Source of the DNA: an uncultured Pelagibacteraceae bacterium
GTDB lineage: Bacteria > Pseudomonadota > Alphaproteobacteria > Pelagibacterales > Pelagibacteraceae
Direction: 5' to 3'
DNA: 64,000 bases
NCBI GenBank assembly: GCA_902581795.1
Contig: CACHPL010000001.1
Location: forward strand, 62,001-126,000
Position numbers and translations under genes: made by a program. Under the pieces are notes generated by a model. The model was not told where the DNA came from and ran no database searches. It saw only the letters and a list, made by a program, of their open reading frames with translations. Of the stretch, positions 55,827 to 64,000 are shown one piece after another (positions within the stretch are counted from its first letter, which is position 1; the number at the start of each line of letters is the position of its first letter).

Positions 55827-56372
55827 TCATGTTGAAAAAGATAAGATAGCCAATAATAAAAATGCTACTAGAAGTATTTGTAAAATATAAGACAAAACTA
55901 TTATAGCCAAAGATTTCCATAAGCCTTTTAAATTAAATGTAAGCTTTACTGCCAAAACTTGGCATGCTACTACCCAAATAAAAGTACCTAAACTTATTAC
56001 TTGTATAAATTTCGGGTAAAATATTATTAAAAACTTAATAAGCTCAGGAGAGTAGGAGTACCCGATTAATCTTAATAAATTTTTTGACTTACTTTTCGAT
56101 TTGCCATTTGAAAAAATGTTTAAACCTATAATGTTGATTAAATATGATAAAACATACCAATTTAAGAATATCCAAAAAATAATTAAAATTACAATAGGGA
56201 TATCAAAGTTAGCTGTAGAAAAATAATATTTTTTTGCTATTAATGCATTTACAGTAGCGGTTAATAATGCAACTAAAAACGCTTGTAGAATTGCCGATCC
56301 GTCTTTGTCTATTTCTTTAAAAATATTATTATCAATTTTAATTATTCCAAAGACCCTGTTTATAAAATGCAT
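55827..56372 (-). CDS. Yip1-domain membrane protein
   Basis: This 181-residue protein has five hydrophobic segments and the Yip1-domain layout with a short cytosolic N-terminus and the central ...RLIGYSYSPELIKFLI motif near 99-114. Bacterial Yip1 proteins have no known function. It is convergent with the preceding small zinc protein gene. Confidence 0.8.
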   Translation of the reverse strand: MHFINRVFGIIKIDNNIFKEIDKDGSAILQAFLVALLTATVNALIAKKYYFSTANFDIPIVILIIFWIFLNWYVLSYLINIIGLNIFSNGKSKSKSKNLLRLIGYSYSPELIKFLIIFYPKFIQVISLGTFIWVVACQVLAVKLTFNLKGLWKSLAIIVLSYILQILLVAFLLLAILSFST

Positions 56373-56398
56373 ATTAATTAATATAGACTAATAAAAGA

Positions 56399-57502
56399 TT
56401 AAAGCACATATGGTTCAGGTGATTTTCTGTTTTCAAGAACTCTATCAACAGATAAAGCTGTCAAATCTATAGATTGATATGAGCCAGTTATAATAAGCTC
56501 TGTTAAAGCTCTTCCAATTCCTGGTGCTTGCATTAATCCCCTTCCAGTAAATCCGGAGGCTAGATATAAATTTTTATATTTTGGATGTTTGCCTACTACA
56601 GCATTATTATCTAATTTATTACAATCATAATATCCTGCCCATCCACCTGTCAATTTTAGTTTTTCAAAAATTGGAACTCTTTTTGCTAATGCGGGCCATA
56701 CTAGTTCCTCGTAATGATCCCAGTCAGGCTCTAGATCTTTTGCATCAAATTTTGATATAGGTGATCCAGCTAAATATTCTTTACCTTCAGGTCTCCAATA
56801 AACGCCGGTAGTAAAATCAGAAGTTAATGGCATCTCAGGTATATGTTGTGGGCAACTTACCCTAAAAACAGTATGTTTTTGTGGTACGACTGGCACGTCC
56901 TTAAGTAAATTATTTGTATTATAACCAACTGCACAAATAATAATATTTGAATTTACTTCAGAAATATCTTTGATTTCTCCTTTTATAAAATCCGCGCCCA
57001 AATCTATAGCCTTGTTTTTTAGCGCACCGTGAAATAAGTGCGGGTCTATCCACCCTTCTTTTTTATCATCAGTATAAGTGACAGTTTCAATTCCATCATT
57101 ATTTATGTAAGGAAATTTACTCTTCAATTCAGATCCTTTAATATTTTTAGTACCTGCATTACATTGTCTGTGGTTTTTTAATGCCTCATATTGTTCGGGA
57201 GCATGATCTGGACCAAAAAGAAATAGATATCCATTTGGAACAACGCTAGTAGTTGGTTTTACATTATTTTTTGTTTTTAATAATTCTGGTACTTGAAAAA
57301 TAAACTCTCTAGCAAATTTTCCTAATAGGATATTTTCCTTTTGAAAAAACTGTCTTCTAAAACCTCCCAATGACAAAGGGAAGGAAGCTTTTTTATATGT
57401 AGGATCCTGTTCAATAACTTTAACTTTTCTGCCTTGTTTGGACAAAAAATAAGCTGATGCAACCCCTATTATGCCCCCACCAATAATTACAATATCGTCC
57501 AT
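56399..57502 (-). CDS. FAD-dependent oxidoreductase of the DAO family (FOXRED1/sarcosine oxidase-like)
   Basis: The N-terminal Rossmann motif is GGGIIG at 8-13, and SLGGFRRQFFQKENIL near 44-59 is typical of the FOXRED1-like DAO branch, rather than true sarcosine oxidase. The C-terminal TGFTGRGLMQAPGIGRALTELI segment binds FAD. Length is 367 residues. ThiO-type glycine oxidase is another possibility, but the thi genes are far away. It lies 2 bases after tspO on the same strand. Confidence 0.8.
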   Translation of the reverse strand: MDDIVIIGGGIIGVASAYFLSKQGRKVKVIEQDPTYKKASFPLSLGGFRRQFFQKENILLGKFAREFIFQVPELLKTKNNVKPTTSVVPNGYLFLFGPDHAPEQYEALKNHRQCNAGTKNIKGSELKSKFPYINNDGIETVTYTDDKKEGWIDPHLFHGALKNKAIDLGADFIKGEIKDISEVNSNIIICAVGYNTNNLLKDVPVVPQKHTVFRVSCPQHIPEMPLTSDFTTGVYWRPEGKEYLAGSPISKFDAKDLEPDWDHYEELVWPALAKRVPIFEKLKLTGGWAGYYDCNKLDNNAVVGKHPKYKNLYLASGFTGRGLMQAPGIGRALTELIITGSYQSIDLTALSVDRVLENRKSPEPYVL

Positions 57503-57504
57503 AA

Positions 57505-57969
57505 TTAATTTAAATACAAAATGCTCCCATTAAGTAAAAGAGCATACAAAGACCATAACAAATAAGGTATCATTAGTAAAAAACTTAATTTTGTACTTTT
57601 ATAATAAATTTTCATAAGCCAAATAATAAAAAATAATATTATCAATAAATTTAGTAACGCAAATAAAATCAAATGGAAGCCAAAAAAAATAATACTCCAT
57701 ATTCCATTAAAAAATATATGAACAAAATAAATTTTAATTGTTTTTGTGTCTCTATTTGATGTCCAATTTATCCATATTGCAAATGACATCAAAATATATA
57801 ATGTGGTCCATACCGGTCCGAAAATCCAAGAGGGGGGACTATAGACTGGTTGAATTATTTGTGAATACCATGGCTCTTTAAAACTAGATGTTACAATACC
57901 TCCTATTGCAGAAGCTGAAAATGTAATTAAAAGTATTAATATTAATGATAGGTATTTATTATTAAACAT
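57505..57969 (-). CDS. tspO: TspO/MBR-family membrane protein
   Basis: Five transmembrane segments in 154 residues with the TspO core KEPWYSQIIQPVYSPPSWIFGPVWTTLY near 31-58 and FHIFFNGIWS-like block near 93. In alphaproteobacteria TspO binds tetrapyrroles and responds to oxygen and light. The frame extends to an ATG at 58173, but the first 68 residues of that version lie antisense to the SDR gene, so the start at 57969 is preferred. Confidence 0.9.
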   Translation of the reverse strand: MFNNKYLSLILILLITFSASAIGGIVTSSFKEPWYSQIIQPVYSPPSWIFGPVWTTLYILMSFAIWINWTSNRDTKTIKIYFVHIFFNGIWSIIFFGFHLILFALLNLLIILFFIIWLMKIYYKSTKLSFLLMIPYLLWSLYALLLNGSILYLN

Positions 57970-57990
57970 AATTATGAGATATAATTTATC

Positions 57991-58743
57991 ATGAACGAAA
58001 ACCAAAAAAAAGTTTGGGTTACTGGAGCAAGTAGTGGGATAGGAAAGGCTGTCGCTGAAAAATTTGCTAAAGAGAACTGGAAAGTTGCAATTTCTGCTAG
58101 AAGAGTTGAACTTTTGAATGAAATAGCGAAAAATGAGAATATTTTTGCTTACCCAATGGATGTTACCGATCAAAGTAGAACTGAAGAAACGTTTAAAAAA
58201 ATTCTTAAGGATTTTGGAAAGTTAGATTTATGCATTTTTAGCTCTGGTACATACGAGAGAAAATCTGAAAAAGGATTGAACGTAGACAATGTTAAAAAAG
58301 TAATAGAGGTTAATTTTTTAGGAATTGTAGGTTGTGTTAAAGCTGTTCAGGAATATTTTCAAAATAAAAAAAGTGGGCATATATCAATTGTCTCATCACC
58401 TGTTGGCTACAGAGGTTTACCAAAATCGTCTGGTTACACAGCATCAAAAGCCTCTTTAAATAATTTTACACAGGGAATTTATTTTGATTTTAAGAAATTC
58501 AATGTAAGAGTAACCTTGATTTCCCCGGGATTTATTAAGACCGCTTTAACTGATAAAAATGATTTTAAAATGCCATTTTTAAAAGATACAAATTATGCAG
58601 CTGAAAAAATTTATGATGGTTTAGTCAATAAAAAATCTTTCGAAATAATATTTCCGCCACAAATAGCTTTTATTTACAAAATCTTTCAGATTTTACCTAA
58701 TAAAGTTTACAACTATTTGATTAATAAATTTGTAAATCGTTAA
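57991..58743 (+). CDS. short-chain dehydrogenase/reductase
   Basis: The NAD(P)-binding motif TGASSGIG is at 11-18 and the catalytic Y149xxxK153 (SGYTASK) is intact, with the preceding serine near 135. The C-terminus has a hydrophobic/basic end like lipid-active SDRs. Length is 250 residues. It is divergent from tspO with only 21 bases between starts and converges on the DUF3833 gene. The substrate is unknown; the cluster context suggests a lipid. Confidence 0.85.
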   Translation: MNENQKKVWVTGASSGIGKAVAEKFAKENWKVAISARRVELLNEIAKNENIFAYPMDVTDQSRTEETFKKILKDFGKLDLCIFSSGTYERKSEKGLNVDNVKKVIEVNFLGIVGCVKAVQEYFQNKKSGHISIVSSPVGYRGLPKSSGYTASKASLNNFTQGIYFDFKKFNVRVTLISPGFIKTALTDKNDFKMPFLKDTNYAAEKIYDGLVNKKSFEIIFPPQIAFIYKIFQILPNKVYNYLINKFVNR

Positions 58744-58744
58744 A

Positions 58745-59269
58745 TTAATTTTTAACAAACACAACTGTCAAGTCGGCAACTCTAAATCCAAACTTAGTCA
58801 TTTTTGCTCTATTAATTGCAATAGAATCACTTTGTTTAAAAATCCAATCGTCAAAAGTAATTTTGATTTCTTTACCTTTTACAGGAACAAGTAAAACATA
58901 TTCTAATTTAAAAGCTGATCCATAAGAATAACCTTTGGCTGCTCCAACAACATCTTCAGCAGTGCCTTCATAGTTGTGTTCGTCTTTTTTTATAATTTTC
59001 CATTGCCTAGTTTGGACTTCCCCGTCAGACCAATTAAACTTTTCGTCTAATATCAATTCCTTACCATCCCATTTTCCATTTAGAACTGCAGAAAATTGTC
59101 TTGTTACTTTCCCTCCTCTATTTTGAAGTACTCCATAGGCTTTGACATTTCCCTTTAGAAATTCCTCAATAACTAGTTTTGGCTTCTGATCTTTAAAATC
59201 TTCTGGTTTCATTCCGGCTACACAATTAGTTAAAATTAATGTCAAAAATAATGTTAAAATATATCTCAT
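58745..59269 (-). CDS. DUF3833 lipoprotein
   Basis: The N-terminal lipoprotein signal ends at C16 (LILTNCVAG, lipobox). The mature body has the DUF3833 pattern IEEFLKGNVKAYGVLQNRGGKVTRQF near 33-58 and a beta-barrel-like composition. DUF3833 genes are commonly found with cyclopropane synthase-like genes, as here. The function is unknown. Length is 174 residues. Confidence 0.87.
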   Translation of the reverse strand: MRYILTLFLTLILTNCVAGMKPEDFKDQKPKLVIEEFLKGNVKAYGVLQNRGGKVTRQFSAVLNGKWDGKELILDEKFNWSDGEVQTRQWKIIKKDEHNYEGTAEDVVGAAKGYSYGSAFKLEYVLLVPVKGKEIKITFDDWIFKQSDSIAINRAKMTKFGFRVADLTVVFVKN

Positions 59270-59272
59270 ATT

Positions 59273-60460
59273 TTACTTATTCCTAACTGAAAATTGTATT
59301 AAATCAATATTCTTTGATCTAAATCCAGCTTCACAATAAGAAAAATAAAAATCCCAAATTTTTTTAAATGAACTATCAAAACCCTGTTGCGAAATATTAT
59401 TCCACGAACCTATAAAATTTTCTCTCCATTTACTAAGAGTTTGAGAATAATGGGGTCCATAAGAATTATAACCTTTAAGAATCAAACCAGTTTTTTTAGA
59501 ATAATCTTTTATCGATTGTAGGGAAGGCAAAAAACCTCCGGGAAAAATATATTTTTGAATAAAATCTTGATTCTTTCTATATCTATTAAATAATTCATCT
59601 TTAATAATTATTGCCTGAATAGCTCCTACTCCGTTAGGTTTTAAGTTATTTTTTATTGTTGAAAAATATTTATTTAAATGCTTTTCTCCAACCGCTTCGA
59701 TCATTTCTATGGATGCAATAGCATCGTATTTGTCTTTAAGATCTCTATAATCAAGAAATTTAACTTTTACTTTATTATTTAATTTTAAACGATTAATCCT
59801 ATTTTTTGTGAATTCAAATTGTTTTTTTGAAATAGTAATACAATCTAATTGCACATCGTAATTCTTTGCCAAATGTTCGGCAAAACCACCCCAACCACAT
59901 CCGATTTCTAAAATTTTGTCACCAGGTTTGGGTTTGATTAGGTTAATAAGTTTATTATATTTATTAATTTGTGCCTTTTCTAACTCTTGCTCAGGTTTTT
60001 CAAATATTCCACAAGAATATGTCAAAGTTTTATCCAACCATGTTGAGAAAAATTCGTTGCCTAAATCATAATGCTTAGAAATATATTCTACGCTTTTTTC
60101 TCTGGTATTTGATAAAAAAATTTTTCTGAAAATATTGCTTAAAATTGAAATATTTAAAATTCCAGAGAACTTATGAGTAACCTCGATATTTTTAGCCGTA
60201 AGTTCAATAAGAGATGGTAGTTTAGGTGTTTCAAAATCATTTTTTATATAGCTCTCTGCAAGTGCATTGCTACCACCTCTAATTATATTAAAATAAAATT
60301 TTGGGTTATTGATTTTTATTTTTACTTCAAGAATACTGTTTGGTTCACCAAAAATATGGGACTTACCATTATAGTTTTCTAAAATAAGTTTTCCATTATC
60401 AATGGTTTTCAGTTTTTTAAATACGAAATTTTCGGAAATTTTATATGGGTTTAAGTTCAT
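59273..60460 (-). CDS. cyclopropane-fatty-acyl-phospholipid synthase family methyltransferase
   Basis: This 395-residue SAM-dependent enzyme has YDLGNEF at 131-137, the SAM-binding LEIGCGWGGFA at 184-194 and the C-terminal HYSQTLSKWRENF near 348-360. CFA synthases add methylene or methyl groups to membrane fatty acid double bonds. The tail is shorter than classical CFA. Being between DUF1365 and DUF3833, it probably modifies lipids in an oxidative-stress context. Confidence 0.93.
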   Translation of the reverse strand: MNLNPYKISENFVFKKLKTIDNGKLILENYNGKSHIFGEPNSILEVKIKINNPKFYFNIIRGGSNALAESYIKNDFETPKLPSLIELTAKNIEVTHKFSGILNISILSNIFRKIFLSNTREKSVEYISKHYDLGNEFFSTWLDKTLTYSCGIFEKPEQELEKAQINKYNKLINLIKPKPGDKILEIGCGWGGFAEHLAKNYDVQLDCITISKKQFEFTKNRINRLKLNNKVKVKFLDYRDLKDKYDAIASIEMIEAVGEKHLNKYFSTIKNNLKPNGVGAIQAIIIKDELFNRYRKNQDFIQKYIFPGGFLPSLQSIKDYSKKTGLILKGYNSYGPHYSQTLSKWRENFIGSWNNISQQGFDSSFKKIWDFYFSYCEAGFRSKNIDLIQFSVRNK

Positions 60461-61218
60461 TTTTCTAATGAAAGATTATTTTTCATTTTTGTGTTTTTTT
60501 TCACTAGCTTAACTCCTTTCTTCCAGAGTCTTAATGCTTCAAAATGTATCGCCATTATAATTTTAATTGTCATCATTGGATGTTTTAAGAAATTAACTAA
60601 TAACCGTCTTGTGGATATCTGTTCTTTTTTTCCAATTTGGCAAGCTGAAAGCAGTATTCCATTTCTATCTTCCTGCTTTATAAATACACTTAAATTTTCT
60701 TTGGGTTCGGATAATCTAAAATTATATGAGGTTTCCATTTCCATAAACGGTGATACATAGAACTTTTTATTGCAGCTTTGTGTTATAATTTTTGAGTTAT
60801 TTTTTACCTCAAAAATGTAAGTATGTTGCTCATTAAAAGTATTTTTTACCTCATAGAGTATTGCTCTTAGTTCAGACTTTTTATTATAACAATAAAAAAT
60901 ACTTAGTGGATTAAATACATAGCCAAAAATACGTGGAAAACATAAAAGTTTGATCTTCGATACCTCAAAGTTAATATTAAATTTATTTAGATTGCATTTA
61001 ACCCAATCTTTAATATCACTGCCGTCTCTGTTTCCGTGATCTTTGTTAAAGAAACTAAAAAGATTAAACTTATTGAGAGAAAATATTGAAATTTTTTTTT
61101 CTAAGTCCATTAACTCATCTAAATCAAAAAGAATTGAAAAGGTTTTATAATTAAAAAAATGCCTTTTCGGTTTAAATCTTCGATGCGTAACTATACCTTT
61201 GTATATACAAGTCTCCAT
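60457..61218 (-). CDS. DUF1365 protein
   Basis: This 253-residue protein matches DUF1365 (YKGIVTHRRFKPKRHFFNYK near 6-25, LLCFPRIFGYVFNPLSIFYCY near 96-116). It is always near an FAD-oxidoreductase and a CFA-like gene in proteobacteria. The start at ATG 61218 is preferred over a TTG at 61230 and still overlaps the oxidoreductase gene by 47 bases, which is unusually long. Function is unknown. Confidence 0.88.
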   Translation of the reverse strand: METCIYKGIVTHRRFKPKRHFFNYKTFSILFDLDELMDLEKKISIFSLNKFNLFSFFNKDHGNRDGSDIKDWVKCNLNKFNINFEVSKIKLLCFPRIFGYVFNPLSIFYCYNKKSELRAILYEVKNTFNEQHTYIFEVKNNSKIITQSCNKKFYVSPFMEMETSYNFRLSEPKENLSVFIKQEDRNGILLSACQIGKKEQISTRRLLVNFLKHPMMTIKIIMAIHFEALRLWKKGVKLVKKNTKMKNNLSLEK

Positions 61219-62458
61219 CTTTGCTCTCAAATTGTTTTAACATTTCTAAAGATGATTTTAATCCATCTTCATGAAAACCATAACCAAAATAACTGCCCGA
61301 AAACCAAGTTCTTTTTTTTCCTTGGAGGGTATTTAAACTATTTTGTGTTTTAAAACTCTTAATATTTAAATAAGGATGAGCAAAATTTATTTTATTGATT
61401 AATCTGTCTTTTTTAATTTCAAATATTGGATTTAAAGTCAAAAAATAATTCTCATTTGTATTTAAATTTTGTAGCTTATTGAGCCAATATGTAACGCATG
61501 TTTGAGACAAATCTTTTCTAGAAATTGAGTTCCAACTCGACCAAGCATTTCTTTTATTTGGCATTAAATTTGGGTCTTTGTGAAGATAAGCGGTATTGGT
61601 TATATATGAAAACTCACTAAGAATTTTTTTTTCGTCGTTTGTTGGTTTATCAATAAGATTTAGACTTTCATCTGCGTGACAAGATAAAACAACATGATCA
61701 TAATCCCTTTGATCGCCATCATTTTGAGTGAGAATTCTAATATTATCTTCGCTTCTTATAATTTTTTTAATTTTGTAGTTTTTTAAATAATCTCCACTAA
61801 TTTTTTCCAAGACTCTTGTAACATAAGCTCTACTTCTGTTTGTAACAGTAAACCATTGAGGTCTATTTTTTAATTTAAAAAGTCCATGGTTGTTAAAAAA
61901 ATTTAAAAACAATTCAAAGGGTATATCTCTAGCCTTTGAAAACGGCATTGACCAAATTGCTGCTACCATTGGAACAATATGATAATTAACAAAATATTTT
62001 GAAAGTTTGGAATTATCTAAATAATTTCCTAAGGTCAAATTTTTTAAATCTTTTTTTAGTAAAATTGGTGCCGTTTTATAAAAAGATATAATTTCATAAA
62101 TCATTTTAATAAAATTAAAATTAAATAAGTTATTTTTTCTTGCAAATAACGCATTAAACCCCGTACCACCATATTCAATGGTTGAGTCTTTTACGGAAAC
62201 TGAAAAGGACATGTCGCTTTTTTCAAAAGGAACTTTTAATTCATTAAAAAAATTTATTAAGTTTGGATAGGTTAATTTATTAAAAACTATAAATCCAAGA
62301 TCGACTGGAACTTTTTTATCGTTTTCATTTATATCGTATGTATATGAATGACCCCCAAAATGATCTTCTTTTTCAAAAAGATCCACTTTGTGTTTTTTTG
62401 ATAAATAATAAGCAGCTGATAGACCTGATATTCCTGAACCAATAACTGCAATTTTCAT
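61172..62458 (-). CDS. NAD(P)/FAD-dependent oxidoreductase (amine-oxidase-like)
   Basis: The N-terminal dinucleotide motif GSGISGLSAAYYL is at 7-19, and a DLFEKEDHFGGHSYTYD block near 26-42 is typical. In related clusters of other bacteria this gene precedes DUF1365 and a CFA-type methyltransferase and is thought to desaturate or oxidise a fatty acyl or related lipid. Length is 428 residues. It lies 7 bases after gcvP, so it could be read through from that gene. Confidence 0.88.
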   Translation of the reverse strand: MKIAVIGSGISGLSAAYYLSKKHKVDLFEKEDHFGGHSYTYDINENDKKVPVDLGFIVFNKLTYPNLINFFNELKVPFEKSDMSFSVSVKDSTIEYGGTGFNALFARKNNLFNFNFIKMIYEIISFYKTAPILLKKDLKNLTLGNYLDNSKLSKYFVNYHIVPMVAAIWSMPFSKARDIPFELFLNFFNNHGLFKLKNRPQWFTVTNRSRAYVTRVLEKISGDYLKNYKIKKIIRSEDNIRILTQNDGDQRDYDHVVLSCHADESLNLIDKPTNDEKKILSEFSYITNTAYLHKDPNLMPNKRNAWSSWNSISRKDLSQTCVTYWLNKLQNLNTNENYFLTLNPIFEIKKDRLINKINFAHPYLNIKSFKTQNSLNTLQGKKRTWFSGSYFGYGFHEDGLKSSLEMLKQFESKDGDLYIQRYSYASKI

Positions 62459-62465
62459 TTAATAT

Positions 62466-64000
62466 TTAAGCCGCCTCTTCTTTATACTCTTGAAGACTTG
62501 GGCAAGAACAAACTAAATTTCTGTCACCAAAAACATTATCGACTCTTCCAACTGGTGGCCAATACTTATTATCTCTCAAATACCCATTAGGAAATGCGGC
62601 CTCTTCTCTTTTGTATGAGTGTTTCCATTCATTTCCACTTAATTCAATATGAGTATGCGGGGCATTTTTTAAAGGATTGTCTTTTTTATCAAAACTTCCG
62701 TTGTCTACTTTGTCGATTTCCTTTTTAATAGATATCAAAGCATTACAAAAACGATTTATCTCAGCTAAATTTTCACTCTCTGTAGGTTCAATCATTAATG
62801 TTCCAGCAACTGGCCAAGACATTGTTGGTGCGTGATATCCGTAATCTATTAATCTTTTAGCAATATCTTCTTCTGAAATTCCTGATTTAGATTTTATTGG
62901 TCTAAGATCGATTATACATTCATGAGCGACATTTCCATTTTTACCTTTGTAAAGCACCTTGTAATGATTAGATAATTTTTTTGATATATAATTCGCATTT
63001 AAAATTGCTACCTCGGAAGCTTTTCTTAAACCTTCAGCTCCCATCATCTTTATATACATCCAGGAAATAGGTAATATACTGGCACTTCCCCATGGAGCAG
63101 CGGATACAGATCCCAAACTCTTTTCGGATCTAGTATTTTTAGTAATATTGTGATTTGGTAAAAAATCTTTTAAATGTTTTGCACATGCGATTGGACCCAT
63201 GCCTGGTCCTCCACCTCCATGCGGAATACAAAAAGTTTTATGTAAGTTAATATGACAAACATCTGGCCCAAATCTTCCAGGTTTTGCAATCCCAACTAAC
63301 GCATTTAGGTTTGCACCATCCATGTAAACTTGACCGCCCGCCTTATGAACATAATCACAAATTTCACTAATTTTTTCTTCAAAAACTCCATGTGTTGATG
63401 GATATGTTACCATTAAAGCAGCAAGATCTTTTGAATGTTTATTAACTTTTTCTTTTAAATCTATTAAATCAACATTTCCTTCATCATCACAATTAACAAC
63501 CACTACTTTCATCCCACACATTTGTGCGCTTGCAGGATTTGTGCCGTGTGCCGACTCAGGTATTAAACATACGTTTCTATTTTTTTGATTATTATTTAAA
63601 TGGAACTTACGTATTGTCATTAAACCTGAATATTCACCTTGGGCACCAGAATTTGGCTGAAGAGAAACCGCGTCAAAGCCAGTGATTTCCTTTAAATCAT
63701 TAACTAAATCATTAAATAAAACCTTATAACCCTTCATTTGATCCTGGGGTACGAAGGGGTGCGGTAAAGAGAATTCTTTCCATGTCACGGGAATGAGCTC
63801 CGCAGTAGCATTTAGCTTCATAGTGCATGACCCAAGTGCAATCATAGACCTATTTAAAGCAATATCACAATCTTCTAATTTTTTTAGATAACGAAGCATT
63901 TCAGTTTCTGAATGGTATTTATTAAAAATAGGGTGAGTAAGATATTTAGAGGTTCTTAAAAGATTTGGAGGTAAATTAGTTAACTCAACTGTATCACTAT
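62466..64000 (-). CDS. gcvP: glycine dehydrogenase (decarboxylating), C-terminal part (runs off window)
   Basis: GcvP is the P-protein of the glycine cleavage system, decarboxylating glycine with PLP. The visible 510 residues are the C-terminal part. The frame is open to the window edge, and its first residues ([24 protein letters not shown]) fit the middle of the P-protein. The PLP lysine is in [13 protein letters not shown], and [16 protein letters not shown] follows. The ATG at 63899 is internal, not a start. The gene is cut by the window end. Confidence 0.97.
   Translation of the reverse strand, partial: SDTVELTNLPPNLLRTSKYLTHPIFNKYHSETEMLRYLKKLEDCDIALNRSMIALGSCTMKLNATAELIPVTWKEFSLPHPFVPQDQMKGYKVLFNDLVNDLKEITGFDAVSLQPNSGAQGEYSGLMTIRKFHLNNNQKNRNVCLIPESAHGTNPASAQMCGMKVVVVNCDDEGNVDLIDLKEKVNKHSKDLAALMVTYPSTHGVFEEKISEICDYVHKAGGQVYMDGANLNALVGIAKPGRFGPDVCHINLHKTFCIPHGGGGPGMGPIACAKHLKDFLPNHNITKNTRSEKSLGSVSAAPWGSASILPISWMYIKMMGAEGLRKASEVAILNANYISKKLSNHYKVLYKGKNGNVAHECIIDLRPIKSKSGISEEDIAKRLIDYGYHAPTMSWPVAGTLMIEPTESENLAEINRFCNALISIKKEIDKVDNGSFDKKDNPLKNAPHTHIELSGNEWKHSYKREEAAFPNGYLRDNKYWPPVGRVDNVFGDRNLVCSCPSLQEYKEEAA

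Noticed and set aside
57970-58173. N-terminal extension of TspO by 68 residues
   Set aside because: It lies antisense to the start of the SDR gene and adds a non-conserved stretch before the first TspO membrane helix.
1-64000. Mobile elements, prophage or CRISPR arrays
   Set aside because: No transposase, integrase, phage or Cas-like proteins and no spaced direct repeats were seen.

Overview
The window is a stretch of AT-rich, very tightly packed alphaproteobacterial chromosome. Short or overlapping gene junctions, lysine- and isoleucine-rich proteins, the gene content and the strong similarity of the housekeeping proteins to marine SAR11 all point to a Pelagibacter-like (Pelagibacterales) genome. 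That identification is an inference from protein character and gene content, not from a database search. No insertion sequence, prophage, CRISPR array or intergenic gap over 300 bases was seen.

Layout. 1-3288 (minus): start of the respiratory complex I operon, nuoA-B-C-D-E and the first codons of nuoF, preceded by tRNA-Val and tRNA-Asp. 3678-6393 (plus): a zinc-ribbon membrane protein, an acetoacetyl-CoA synthetase and a small unknown. 6390-8933 (minus): a triple fusion of sugar epimerase, cupin and methyltransferase. 9000-14778 (minus): the protein quality-control block tig-clpP-clpX-lon, then tRNA-Leu. 14987-18240 (minus): a polyprenyl-phosphate sugar transferase, a DMT exporter, a YbaK-type deacylase and the NAD(P)HX dehydratase. 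18355-20217 (plus): glutamine synthetase and a small secreted protein. 20219-26587 (minus): a complete SUF iron-sulfur assembly operon (rrf2-sufB-C-D-S-U-T-A plus a 66-residue unknown) with a recognisable promoter and Rrf2/IscR-like operator. 26719-35396: alpha/beta hydrolase, anmK, tyrS, then mrcA-prfB-asmA-like on the minus strand; prfB carries an intact programmed +1 frameshift. 35562-41421: an RNase E/G, thiS-thiG, aroQ-accB-accC, a 27-residue basic microprotein and a membrane protein.

41429-41594 (minus) holds a compact, unassigned structured RNA candidate downstream of mnmA. 42834-47452 has many small overlapping genes around cysQ, recX, a rhodanese and a peroxiredoxin. 47528-49318 carries the ammonium transporter and HU. 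49473-51310 couples two intramembrane proteases (rhomboid and RseP). 51404-56372 has a bactofilin, a LysR/acuI pair, folE, hisI and small metal-binding proteins. 56399-62458 contains a lipid/redox group (FAD oxidoreductase, DUF1365, cyclopropane-synthase-like methyltransferase, DUF3833 lipoprotein, SDR, TspO). 62466-64000 is the C-terminal part of gcvP, running off the window.

Together these are mostly core functions: respiration, proteostasis, nitrogen assimilation (glnA, amt), Fe-S assembly, cell wall, fatty acid start (accBC) and one-carbon/glycine metabolism. The less ordinary parts are the structured RNA, the fused sugar enzyme, the lipid-modification cluster and several microproteins of 27 to 67 residues. 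Several gene starts are set by short stop/start overlaps (nuoB, rseP, prfB, bcp, the 67-residue gene) rather than by the longest open frame.
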